A stretch of 64,000 bases of DNA, taken from assembly GCA_040954595.2 (NCBI GenBank), contig CM082576.2, forward strand, positions 19,158,001 through 19,222,000, read 5' to 3'. Shown here piece after piece: positions 1 through 12,400 of the stretch. This stretch comes from Balanoglossus misakiensis. Taxonomy: Eukaryota; Hemichordata. Numbering within the stretch: the stretch's first letter is position 1; each line of letters opens with the position of its first letter. A program made the position numbers and the translations under genes. The notes under the pieces were generated by a model. That model saw only the letters and a list, made by a program, of their open reading frames with translations. It had not been told where the DNA came from and ran no database searches.

Positions 1-1357
1 AAATTCGTACAGCATACAAGGGAACATTCCTGTCGATGTGCTTGTTAATTATAACCAGTTTAAAGTGATTAACTCTGTCAAAAGCTTTTGAAGCATCCAG
101 AAAACAAGTAAACACTGGTCTTCCATTGCTGGTGTAGTAGCTAATGATTTCTTTAAATGCAAATAAACACAGGTCAGTTGAATGTTCTCGCTTGAAACCA
201 AATTGTAAATAATGAGAGGTAAGAAACTCCTCACAACGAAAAAGTAAAATATGCTCAAAAACTTTAGAGAAAACAGTTGCTAGTGCTATCGGCCGGTAGT
301 TACTGGCATCACTACAAAGCTTAGTTTTATCCTTAATAATTGGAACTAAATTAACATTGATAGCCTCAGTTGGCAGGTAACCATGAACAATCATTGCATT
401 AATACAACAAGTCAGAAAGGGTAAAATAGAGGAGTCTGAGAATTTGAGGTGCTCAGCTAAAATATTGTCAATGCCAGCTGTCTTACCGTCAGGTAACTTA
501 TGTATAGCAGAAATTACTTCGTCTTCAGAAACATACATATCAGAAGAAAATTTAACATACTTCATTTTCTCCTCGATGTCATTTTTACCAGTCTGAGCCT
601 TGACAGAATTCAAAATATCACTGAAATGCTTGTGCCACATAATTGCAATTTCACTCTCACCAGTCGCTCCACCTACAGTGTCAGAAAGCGGCGTTTTTCT
701 GCTAGTTTGCTTTCTGACTTCCTCCCAGAAGTCGTTCTGTTTGTGGCAGCGTAAATTATCAGCCATCTTGTCAGCCCTATTTTGATTCTCAATCTTTTTA
801 CAAGCACGTAAAGCATACTAAAAACGAGCTCTGGAAGATTTCATGGTTTCAAAAAGCGGGCCTTGTTTAGGTTTACCCACATTAACCCATAATAAAAACA
901 TGGAACGGGCATAGTCGTGACTTTCTTTTACAAAATCGTTCCAGCCAGGCACAACATGAACTTTCTGGTGAAACTTACGTCTAATGGTATCTTTTGCAGC
1001 ACAATTCAATGCGTCCACAATACTACTATAACAAGTATCAATTGCCTGTAAATGCGAAGGGTCTGTACAGTTCACATTAGTGCAGAATAACTCTTCGGAT
1101 AAATTAATCTTATCAATCTTGGCTTTGGTACAACCGGTGTAGGCGGATATATTCTGCTGTGACAATTTTTTCCAATCAACTCGAAAATTACATTGCTTGA
1201 AGGAACTACTGCTGAAGCTTTCATCAGCAGAAGTGTTGAAATGAACCTCTATTGAAACAGGAATATGGTCGGAGTCAACAACATTGCAAAGACTCGAAAT
1301 TGAAAGAACATTGCTATGAGAAATTTCAGTGGTAACACAGTAGTCAATCCAAACTCA
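1..1357 (-). pseudogene. LINE (non-LTR retrotransposon) endonuclease/reverse transcriptase remnant
   Basis: The minus strand reads, from high to low coordinates, the end of an APE-type endonuclease (WIDYCVTT near 1350, then SDHIPVSIE near 1270), a linker, and the N-terminal half of a reverse transcriptase. RT landmarks are DGKTAGID (about 470-490), NYRPIALATVFSKVFEHIL (about 245-300), QFGFKREHSTD (about 180-215) and the first catalytic Asp block FLDASKAFDRVNH (about 75-115). The rest of the RT, including the YxDD box, lies beyond the window start. One frame runs throughout but is broken by TGA at 1355-1357 and TAG at 818-820. Downstream of 818 the frame is open to the window edge (272 codons). 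The element copies itself through an RNA intermediate in related active copies; this copy is dead unless the stops are sequencing errors. The clade is probably CR1/Jockey-like, but I cannot fix it. Confidence 0.88.
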
Positions 1358-2691
1358 GCGTAATTCAATAAAACGCCCTAACACAGCCTGAACTCCGATA
1401 ATGTGTTGTCCCAAAATTCATTCCGTGGAAAATAATCACTGGTCTGTTTACGTATTTCAGCCGATTTTCCAAGGACTACTGCAACCCGCCAGAAGTGAGT
1501 AGCCTGCTAATGAGATCTCCACAACATAACGTAATGACGGTCAAAGTCCGATGCCCCAGTGTCCGTCCTCAGCCCACCAAAAAAAGCGAAAAAATATTAC
1601 AAAAATCTTCTTCTCAAAATCGACGTGGCCTAGGACCTTGAAATTTGGCACAGGGGATTTTGGCCACATGGTCTACAAAAATCGCGAAAAGAATGTACAT
1701 GCCCCCATTAACGTGCAAATTAGGTCAATTTGAAAATTTCGCTCGATTATAGCAACAAAGTCACGTGACTAATTACAAATTCAAAGGGCTGGTGCACCAG
1801 TACTATGGGCCCCAACCACCGTGCCAAATTTGGAAGGCGCACCTGCCGGAATTTCAGAGAAAAACGGGCGCAAAAAAACGACTCAAGAAGAAAGAAGACA
1901 AACTCCAGCAATAACAGAAGGGGACCAAGCGCCTGAGGGCTCTTGGTCCCCTAAATATGGGACTAAACTTGACAGATACCCGGAATATTTTCCTATTCAG
2001 GATACCTGGTTGCATTTCCACCTAAAGGCGTCCTATTGGCGTGGAAATTGTATAACTTGAAATCGTTTGACTGGGTGATAGGTATTAATATCTTATGATG
2101 TTATAAAACACTTGGCTCGCCGAAGGTATGGACCGATTATAGCGTCAGTCGTGTCATACAATCTATATGAACGTCATGGGTCAATAAACTTGATGGTCCA
2201 ATAAAATTCAATGGTTAGTAAAACTATTGTGTCCAATGTCTGCAGAGTATACTGGCTGCAACATGTGTATGAGTCAGGATTAATGTCTGTAGCCATCAAC
2301 CCAAAAGGTGAACGTCCTATTCTCACTAACTTAAATAGGTTTTGCGACCTAGTCTAGTTATAAAAACCTTATGATAAAGTCGACACAATTTCAAGATGAC
2401 GATGTGCAAATGAGAGTTCATAAGCTAAAGTAAAGTTCAATGAATTCTATACAAAGTTCAAAAAAGATTGTTTACTAAAGGAAGACATGAAAAAACTGAT
2501 ATCGTCTCTTCATATTCGTACATGTCCAACTGTTGTGATTTGACCCCTCCCCCCCCCCCCCCAGGACATGGTACATGAAGCTATTACTTAGTACACACTT
2601 AAACAATTGGCATTTGAAGTGCCTTGCTTGACAGTGTTTAATGCGGTGGTCAGTCGCGTTTATCTCTCGCCACTTCATGCATCATGTCGCC
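1358..2691. other. non-coding stretch, no gene recognised
   Basis: Upstream LINE sequence may continue to about 1440 in shifted frames. The rest shows no splice-bounded exon, RNA gene or clear element. A C homopolymer of about 17 bases lies near 2545-2562. An exon upstream of 3387 should exist for the lectin gene, but none is visible here. Confidence 0.5.
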
Positions 2692-2993
2692 TTAAAGGGG
2701 CAAACTCTCTCTCCCGTCGCCCTTTTCTATTAATAATGTTTGATACAAGACACCGTTTATATTAATGGGCATGTGTATATGTAGTGAATGAACGTTCAAC
2801 CACACACAACTTCCATCCTGCTTGTATGATATGAGAGTAAAAACTCGCCCAAAATGAATAAATGGTAGAGACCGATTTTTCAGTTTGGCGAGTTTTCGCT
2901 CTCGTGTCTACATGCGGGATGGAAGGTGTGTGCGGTTGAACGTTGCATCACTATATATCCACATTTACATTAACATAAACGGTGTTTTGTATT
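2692..2993 (+). mobile_element. palindromic piggyBac-like MITE, family P1, truncated copy
   Basis: It starts at a TTAA (2692-2695) followed by AGGGGCAAACTCTCTCTC, close to the terminus of the intact copies at 3784 and 55426. The interior is a large inverted repeat: CAACCACACACAACTTCCAT on one side and its near complement on the other, around a centre near 2860. The right terminus with its TTAA is missing; similarity to the other copies stops near 2993. Confidence 0.75.
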
Positions 2994-3265
2994 GTCATTT
3001 CTTTTAATCGTGGATTTTCGTTTCTGATTTGTATGTATAATGAAAATCCATTTTGGGTCACTGCACTTGTTTTCGACTTTAAACAAGGCCGTGAATTTAG
3101 TCGATAATTGAAGAAAACTGCTGACGGTCAGCATTTTCTACCAATGGTTTGCCTATGGATACAATATTGAACAAAGTTTATCTCAAAATAGACCGTGGTG
3201 AATTTATTTTGATTTGTCGGAGCTATGTGTAAAATTTCCTGAAAATGACAATAATAGAAGGGAGT
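2994..3265 (+). repeat. dispersed repeat R1, copy 1
   Basis: It shares blocks such as TGTATGTATAATGAAAAT and GAATTTAGTCGATAATTGAA with 20020-20185 (same strand) and with 21230-21570 (opposite strand). It abuts the truncated MITE directly. No terminal repeats or coding signal are seen. Confidence 0.65.
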
Positions 3266-3386
3266 TTTCTAACTATTATCCATGTACTCCTATGGGAAGA
3301 GACACAGGCGCACAGTTTACCAGTTGACGTTCTGCGCGTACATCATTGAGTGTACTGGCAGCTAACTTATTGTTTATTTGTAACAG

Positions 3387-3444
3387 CAATTGGATCTTGG
3401 AGCACTGTTTGGAACACCCTTTGTGAAATATGAATGTCCAGAAG
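3387..3444 (+). CDS. exon: lead-in to the C-type lectin domain
   Basis: Acceptor TTTGTAACAG ends at 3386 and donor GTAAGT starts at 3445. The 58-bp exon begins in phase 0 and ends with one base of a Gly codon. It encodes QLDLGALFGTPFVKYECPE plus that Gly; the ECPEG start is the usual first-cysteine entry of a C-type lectin fold. It begins at an acceptor, so an upstream exon should exist but is not visible. Confidence 0.75.
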
Positions 3445-6400
3445 GTAAGTTGAATTGACCCTAGCCCTTTCACCAACATGGTTCAGTCAAAACCAATTGT
3501 TTTCTATGGTAATGTTGGACCTCTAAAGAGGAAACGGGGGGGGGGGGGGGTGATGAAAGGTTTAAGACTTACAGATCACAACTTAAATAGCCATTCAGAA
3601 AGAGGCTTAGAGTGGAGTATCAAATCGGACGATACCACTGACTGGTGGAGGAAGACAAAATAAGCAAACTGAGTAGATGAGTGCTCAGATTTCTTCAGAG
3701 GACCAAACGTTTCAAAGAATTATACGTGACAATCCATGCCTGGTCCGTCAGTAGATATAAACAGAACATTGTGGCTGTATTCATTAAAGGGACAAAGTCT
3801 CTCTCTCGCTGCCCTTTTTCCATTAATTATGTTTGATACAAGACTGCGTTTATATTATTCTACATGTGGATATAGTGAATCAACGTTCAACCATACACAC
3901 CTTCCACTCCGCTTGTATAGACACGAGAGTTTTAAAAAGTCGCCAAAATGAATAAACGGTCTCTACCATTTATTCATTTCGGGCGGGTTTTTACTCTCGT
4001 ATCATACAAGCGGGATGGAAGTTGTGTGTGGTTGAACGTTCATTCACTAACATAAACGGTGTCTTGTATCATGTCCCTTTAACACTTTTGAAGCATTTTA
4101 CTAATGCTAACATGACTAGACCAATTGAATGATGTTACATTGCAGGTTATCAACTCAGAGGGGCGTCTTGTTATAAAGCGGTACCTGACAAACAATCAGC
4201 TGGCAACGCTGAAAATACCTGTCAGTCGTAAGTATGAAAGTATACATCATTTGAGTAGAATTTTATGGGAGATCCTAACAAGGCTTGGACATGTCACGCA
4301 CAAATACAAAGGGCGCGTATAAAGACAGACAAAACCTCGCTTAGTGTGAGGTGTTCAGCGATTGCATCTGATAAGTCGAAAATGCTTGATCACATGTCAT
4401 GTTCAGTTGGGAAATTGGATATGTCTCAGGCCAAAAAAACTAATATGTGCTATTCCGATTACATGGTTTTCAAAAATAGGGTAGGTAGAAAGGGACATTT
4501 TTTTATGTTTCAATTTTTTTATATCTTTGGCCGTCGTAGTGTAGAAGAATGACATCATAGTTCTTGCGTGATTCTCGCAATTTTCATGAATTGTTGTATA
4601 TTTGACATCGTTATTTTTACTTCCGGTTTACGAAGATCTAAACTGTTTTGGGTCGGCGGGCTAAAATTAGGGTAGTTCGGGTAATCGTTATGACATTGGG
4701 AGCTACGGCTGCAAAGCCATGTGTCTCGTGCGAAAAGGGCCCTTAACCTTTTGCAATATTTAACAGCAAACAACAGACAGTTTTGAGAATAAAAGGTTTC
4801 CGTCGTGTCTGACTTTCATATCGCATTAATAGCATATCCCTAAATTTAAAGAAATTAGGAGAGACAGAGTGAAACAGGCAGAGTGGCAGACAGACACAAG
4901 CAGACAGACAGAGCAACATTCATCAGTAGAGACACTCATCGGTCGCTCGCTCGCTCACTCTCTCTCTCAGAGAGAGGGGGCAGACAGTCAGACAGACCGA
5001 CGTTGACAGACAGTCAGTAAGTCAGTCAGCCAGTTAATCAGTCAGTCAGACGTCAAAGACACAGTGACACAAACACAGCGAGGGAGACAACAGGACCTTT
5101 CATGCTTAAACCCCTGTTCTTCTGTTATAAACTTTGAAAACCGTTCGTTTTCAGACTGCAGATTGCTCGAATAACGCGACACACTGCCGAAACAATAAAA
5201 CAAATACTAGTGGGAGCTCATAAAATAAAATCGCTCAACCATTCCGTCGTCCTGAGTGACCTCAGCCACATTAATTCCGACGTCTTTTTAGGGTCATGAA
5301 AAAAGTCACAAATAAGGTATTTCCCCTAGGTCCACCTGAAGCAAAAAGTTTTCGTTTCGACTCCATCATTCCGAATAGTAAGAAAGCAACAAAATTGAAA
5401 AGACAGATGTAAAATGCACTCTCTCTCACGTGGTAACGTTTGTAACTATGGCAATCACGGTACGTGTTCAGTACACAGACAGGGAGAAAAGTTTCTCCAT
5501 GCAATACATGTGTTCAGTAAGGTTTGACCTTGGTTTTACTTTGTACCATGATCGCCGCTTTCTAAGCATGGATGAACGACGGCGGTCAGACCCAATCGAA
5601 CCCTTTCATGTCAGATGACCACGGTATCTCCACTGTGAGATGACATTTGACAAACCATTTGATTTCAACAAAATCTTCGCGTCGTCAACGCGTCGCATAC
5701 CAGTCGCATATCGGTATTTACCCAATCATAAAAGTTGGAAATTCGGGAGACTCGATCTGCAACCAAGTTGAGAGTAAATTTTGACGTTTGACTATTGGCA
5801 AGTAAACAGGTTACACAATGACTTGTCGGTTTTTCCTCCGTCATGGTCGTTCTCGACCCAAGTCCCCCCTCCCAATGTCCTTCCTTGACATTTAGACACA
5901 CCTTGCGGTATGACCTTGGTGGTCATGTGCAATTAGTTTTCTTGTATAAAAGCTTTTCATGCCGGGGTAGACGACTTGTGCGTGGATCATCAACATTTCA
6001 GTGATATTTCAACGCAAAGTTTTAGCAATATTAAGAAAACAGGTAGTGAGGTGTCAAATGCATATCAATGTACGAAAATTAGGTCAAGCCACCCGACAGC
6101 AACCGCTTTCACACAGTGTCGGACGTTGCACGGAATGTGAAACGTTGCACTGCTTCGGCCGTTCACATGCACCTGGGCGTGGGTTTGATTGATGGTCAAA
6201 CGCCCCCACTTACTTTGGGCGTTTTCAATGGTAAATGTGTCGTATTGATCGAAACCTTGCCGTAAACACATTTTTTTTGCTGAATCAACATTCAGAGTTC
6301 AGCCGTCTAGTTAACGAAGTATTGAAGTAAGCCACTTGTTCATCATTTTTTGTCTGTCAAACGTGTTTATTCGGACAGGGACCGGCCGCCAATGAGGGGT

Positions 6401-9400
6401 TTAGGGAGCCCACACGTACACTCTGGTACCTGGACAATTAACATAGACATGTCGTGTGTACCGTCCGGTTCGAAAAGATTGGTTTAAGGTAGTCCTGGTA
6501 ACAGTCATCCTAACGAGGCCAGGGGAGGTCTCCAAGGGCGAAATAAACATAGCTACCGATGACGAGTCGAATTCGAATCGGACGATGCTTGTTCATAAAA
6601 GGCACAGACATAAAGCTTCGAAGTTTTTTGTCTGTGTAGTAAAGATACGACTAATCAGCCTATAGTGTAACCGTAGACCCTGGAGAAATACCAGAGCACA
6701 GCACAATGCAGCAAATGGAGTGAAACAAGAACAAAGCTTAGTCTCTGCCGCAAACAAAGCTAAATCACATATTGACACTCCAAATAGAAGCAAGACAGCC
6801 GGGGGGGGGGGAGGCACAGTTGTAGATCGCGGTGTTGACCCGCCCCTTCCACATCCTGTAGATGTTTGTGCGTCCAAGGCATTTTTGATAAAATATAGAC
6901 TTTTGTTTTTAGCTCGAGTGTGGCCTAAGTATATCACCGTTCACACGAAAAATGTCTGTCTTTTTCAAAACGTTGTATTATACTTCTGTGTAATTTGAAC
7001 TCTAATACAAGTGACAGTATTAGAGGACAGATTTGGCACAGACAAAATTCGTATTAACAAACCACAGAGAAAACGTCAAAATGGAGCGATTTATAAAATG
7101 ATCAATTCCACGAGTTTGCAAATTAAAGTTAAAGAGATACAGTTTCATTGGGTGGATCACTATCCTAGAGCGGTCTGGAAGCATGGGTGGATTTTTACCT
7201 GGTGTTTGTTTACCTGGTAAAAATAGGCTATTGTTCTCCCCTGCTTTTCATAGCGGATTTTTTAACACGTCTCCTCGAGATCAAACATTAATGAGCGATT
7301 AAAAGCGCTTCGTATACTTTTTGTGGGTCGAGTTGTGTTTTTCGTTTTATTTGGTCATTAATTCGATCAGAATGGATTGTTTATTGTTGTATTGTTAAAA
7401 GCTTGGATTTTATGTTTCAGTTGTGCAGAGTGCTTAAGTATGCTCGACTTGCGTGGCAATTCTGCATATTTGGAGCATTCTTTGGAATTTAATTGATTTG
7501 GACATGAGTTTGTTGTTTGGTTGGTCATGGAACAACACGTGACATTGTCTGCATGACATTCTTTAGGGTGTTCCAATTCTGTAAATGACATGAGGTGGTT
7601 ACATAGGACCATATATGGCTGAGATGAGAACATATGGCGGCGCTCTTTTTTCGCGTGTGCCACCCACTAAAAATCTGTGATTGGCTACATCTCAATTTGC
7701 CATGGTAACTATAGCTAATTTTCCATAGGTGACCGTATACCTTTAATTGCCTGTTGGTACTAAACAGCACTCTCCCCGAGTCTAGTGAAACATCATTTTG
7801 GGGGATCTGGATTTCGTGTTCATTATTGCGTGACTGATACAGCGGGTATCGATTGGAATAGGCCCTATCGTTAAAATAGAAGTTCATTCTTGTCGGGCGA
7901 CCCAGGAAGGCATAAGCTTGACGTGCCTAAAGTTTGTCGGACATTGTTCGACCATCACGGCTGCAAATTGGTTTAAGTTCGACCCTGGGCCCGGTGTAGC
8001 CTGCTCCAATAGAAATGGAGAAATTAAGTATAAGGCAACAACCCGAATGTGCCACTTTTTCACTCACAGCATCCCTCTAAAACCACAGTAAGTGATAAAA
8101 CAAAAGGTTAGGTCGACTTTTCATGTCCTTATGCGCATGAAAAGAAAAGAATGAGACAGGGTCAATGAAGTCTAGTATCGTGTCTTCGTGCACACGAAGA
8201 CGCCCGAGCCGTTCATCATCATGGTATTCCTCGTGGAATCTCTTGGCAAGTGCATGGCGTGTACCGAGTCAGAACATGTAAATACTGACTTCTGCCATAG
8301 ACGTACCAGGTGCTTCGACGAGTTGGCCTTCGGCATTGTGGTTTTTTGGCTTTTCTAGTGAAGCCGAAGGCCAAAACCAAGGACCGTGACTAAACTGAAA
8401 AGCCCCCACCCCCCCCCCATCTCCCCCCCCCCGCCCTCACCAGTTTTTGTAGTAGATATGTTCTTCATGCCTACCCCAATTCTACCGCTGGCTGCGCTGT
8501 CACAGTGACCTCAAGCCAGGTCAAATTTGAGCTAAAAGACAAGTTCCGTCTACATACTCATGAATATTTCTTGGTTTCTTCGCGTATAAACTCAGGAATA
8601 CTATGCCCCTGAAGCCTCGGCTGGCTTTGATGCACGTTATCATGTTTTAATTAGTCAAAGACCCACAGTAGCAAAGTAGGTAATTGTCTTTTTTTCACGC
8701 GTATCCTTTGGTCATATATTCTGCCTGCAGCCCCCAGCCCTTGCTGCAGTTTGAAGCCCCTCCATCTCCCCTGAACGAGTTTTGGTTTTGCCGATTGAAG
8801 TTGAATAACTGGGGAAAACGTAGGCAAAATCGACAAATACCGCGACATCCTTTGCCAGGTAAGCGCTGTATGGGTTCCGGGACCGATTTGGCGAAAAAAG
8901 TGTGGAAAATTGTGGACTGGAGACGTCTGGAGTGTAGAAATTCGCTCCGGGCCCAAATCCCGGTCGCTCGTTGTGCGGTTTAGAATAGCTGGGACCTGCA
9001 GCCCCGCAAAAACAAAAATCGTCCAGGGGAGATGGAGGGGCTGCAAACTGCAGCAACCCCCAGTCCCACATTCGCTGATATAATTGTCACGTTCCTCGAT
9101 AGTTATTATAATTTTTAGTTAGAGACGGCCTTGTAGACTCGGAATTGTAGACTAGCGACGGCTCAGCTGGCATATCGTACCACTTTTTCTGTTACATTGC
9201 CGACCGGCCCGGCGCAACTACCGAGGAAAGATACGGGTGTGCTCGTGGGAATTGTCAACTACCCGTTCATCGTTCGACTGCTCAACACAGATCATTGATA
9301 ACACAATGTCACATTTCGAACTAATTTTGAAATTCTGGATAAATTCTCCAAATATCCTGTTAATCTGGGATTTTCTTCCATCACCTTGATGCAACTGTAT

Positions 9401-12400
9401 CAGAATTTGTCTTTTAAGTTTATTCACACCAAAAAAAAACAACAACAGCCATTTCCTGGAAATTGTCATGTTTTCTCTAAAAGAAATAAGCTGAACTTTT
9501 TTATTCAAAGGAAACGTTCAGCAAATTTTTTTCTCCCCAAAATTCAGGTGAATTTTTCACAGATTCTTTTTTCCCAGAAATTCTGCCGAAATCTACACTA
9601 ATCACACACTTATTGGAAAGGTGTAACACAAAATATAGACTTTACAAACAAAAATCTAATGTTATACATTTATGAACCTCTTATTCACCAATATTAAATG
9701 TTTTCAAAGAGGAAATGTATTATTCACGGACTGGAATTTCGAAATTAGTTTGGAACATGTTTGATGTGTTATAAATTGGTTTATTTTCAGATTTTATGGT
9801 GGGCACTTGACAGTAATTGAGGGTTATTCTGAAAATCGTTATGCTGGAGCAGAGATTGTAAACCAGATTGAAGAGACTTCCAATGAAACAGCGAACCATG
9901 GTTGGATTGGTGAGTGTGTCTTTTAACAGTGTTTGTCAGTGTTCCCAAATAATTTGTGGGTGTATCAAGTGTAAAAAATAACTGGTTTTGGAATTTGACA
10001 GTTTACAAGTAAGCACTGCATAGTAACACTTGAATGATAATTGTCTCAAGATGGTAATTGAAAAGCCTATTTTTTACATCTCAATAACCTCACAAAATCT
10101 TGCTATTAAGTGACTCTGTATGCAGTTTTTCATCCAGATGGAGGGATGAGGGAATTCGCCCACTGTCAGCATGTTGGCACCCCCCTAGAAATTTGTCAAA
10201 GGGGAAATGGTGCCCCTTACAGACTCAGCGATGTCACTCATTCCCCTCCTTGCAAGAGTGCAACTATTCAAGCAAAGGGGGACATATCCCCCCCCCCCCC
10301 CATCCTGGATGAAACACTGCTGTATGCATCTTCTTTCTTTATTTCCATTTTATAGGATTTAGTGGACCCAATCGAGATGGCAGTGTGGAATATGATTATT
10401 CAGATGGCAGGAAAGGTAGTGTCTTTGATGGTCGATGGGCAGACACAGAACCTGATGCCTCCACTGGGCAATGTGTGAGGTTAAACCTCTTTGAAAATAA
10501 TTACCCATTGTATCATGCAAGATGTGATGATGTCAGTCTGTCAATGTGTGAAGTAGCAGCTTGTGCTGAAGGTAAGTCTGATTCAAATCAGCTAGAATCT
10601 TCCCTTACTCGCATCAGGTCTTTACTTTTCTCGCACTGCTGTAGTCACCTCCCAATATATATACTAAGAGAGAGTGTGTGCAAAAGAGCGGGAGGGAGAG
10701 GCTGGGAGGGGAGAGTGAGAGGGGAGGGAGAGAGAGCTGGAGAGTGACAGGGAGGGAGGGAGGGAGGGTGGTAGTGAGGGAGAGGGGGAGAGAGAACTAG
10801 AGGGAGAGGGAGGGGTAGAGGGGGGTAGGGAGGGAGAGAGAGCTAGAGAGGGGTGGGAGGGAGGGAGAGGGGCGGGAGAGGGGAGGGAGAGGGGCGGGAG
10901 AGGGGAGGGAGAGAGCTAGAGAGGGAGGGGGAGGGGGTGGAAGGGAGGGAAGGAGAGAGAGTTAGAGTCCCCTAAGCAATACAAGATATACTTGGAAGAG
11001 CTCACCACTAAAAGTTAAACAAGGGGGATCAGATCATGTGATGTCTCCTTGGGTGCAGAATGGTGTTATATTTGAAATTCAAAATTGAGGCCAGTTGTCG
11101 CTAGATAATTCCACTCATTAATTGTATGGTTATGTTTACTTAACAATTTCTTTTACACTATTTATGTAATAGAGAACCACCGACCCCGAGGTGGTTCTTG
11201 GTTTCTAATTGCCGAGGGCCGCAGGCCCGAGGCGATTGGAAACCAAGAACCACTGAGGGGGAGGTGGTTCTCTAACTTAAACCACGACCCCCCACAGACA
11301 TTGTCACCATTGGAGCTTCGTGTACCACAAAGACGTCGTTTTACTCAACGATTCAATAAAATGAACGAACAAAAGCTTATCAAAAGAGGCTTATTCTTCA
11401 TTGCTGACTGTGAAATTTGGTTGGCCACCCCTTTTCCTATAAATGAATCATGTCGTGGGCAGGTAGTTCTAGACCGCCCTGCTGGGCCTTACAAGATCGC
11501 CCACGCTTGACAGGTGTTACTCTAAATGTTCATGCTTACGTGTCAGAGTGATATGCTAATTTCAAACACTAATTTGCATCAAATTAAACTTTACAGGTGT
11601 GTTACGTAGTGTATTATGGGAAGCGTTACAGCTATTGGGGTTTTGCGTGCACATGGTAAGCTTACGCGAAAATTTTCTAGGCCAAATGCAGAAGGCCTAC
11701 ATGTAAGTGTCACGTTTTTTTTTTATTTTCCTTCAAATGTCCATGAAATCGATCTGAAGATACATGTAGTTCCGATCTATATCATCTGCGAAAACAAGCG
11801 GCTACATGTTGGTAAAGCAAAAACCGGGTAACAATGCTCTACATGGTACTACTGCCCGTCTGTGTATTGGCCTCCCTGGCTTTTGAACGAACCACTCTCT
11901 ACGAGCCACAGCGGCAACACGTCTGTATGGTAGCGATATTGGTGAGTAACTCATCTGCGAAAAGACTTGATACCGAAGTGAATCCGTCCGACATTACAAA
12001 CCCACGTCTGGTGAACAGCAACAAAAAGTAAGCAGAATTTTGCAAGGTACGCGGGTTTTAGGCCTAAAACAGCCAACCTTGTTACATGTCGGTAGTGAAG
12101 CAAAATCGAAGTGAAGCATCTGGTTAGAGTAATACAAGCAAATCTGGGGATAATGTGATTTAGTATAATTTTCTAGAAATTTGTAGTTAATTTATTGCAA
12201 CGTTAGTTTGTTTCTGGTGAATTGATTTTTGTCTATTTTATACTTTTATTATCATGTTATGAAGACTCTCGAGAGCCACCAAGACATTAGCTTTGTACGT
12301 CAGTAGACAAACTGTGAATGTGAAGCATTGAATGAAATGATCCGGAGACTGTCGCATATCCAGTTCGCTTTCAATTAACATAACAATTACTCTATTCAAA

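Larger units (their letters stand above)
4228..9790. other. large intron with repeats, no exon found
   Basis: It contains a GACA/CAGA-rich low-complexity block (about 4860-5060), a MITE-related block near 7605-7745, a G-run (6800-6810), C-runs (8403-8433), a short inverted repeat around GGCCTTCGGC (8323-8376), and an inverted-repeat element at 8728-9070. I see no further lectin-type exon or RNA gene. Confidence 0.6.

Noticed and set aside
818-1165. Stand-alone small minus-strand gene
   Set aside because: It is the middle of the LINE frame, cut off by the TAG at 818-820; homologous frame continues on both sides.
7367-7887. Overlapping minus-strand frames of 98 and 120 codons in the large intron
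   Set aside because: They overlap the P2 MITE-related block and each other in different frames; no domain is visible.
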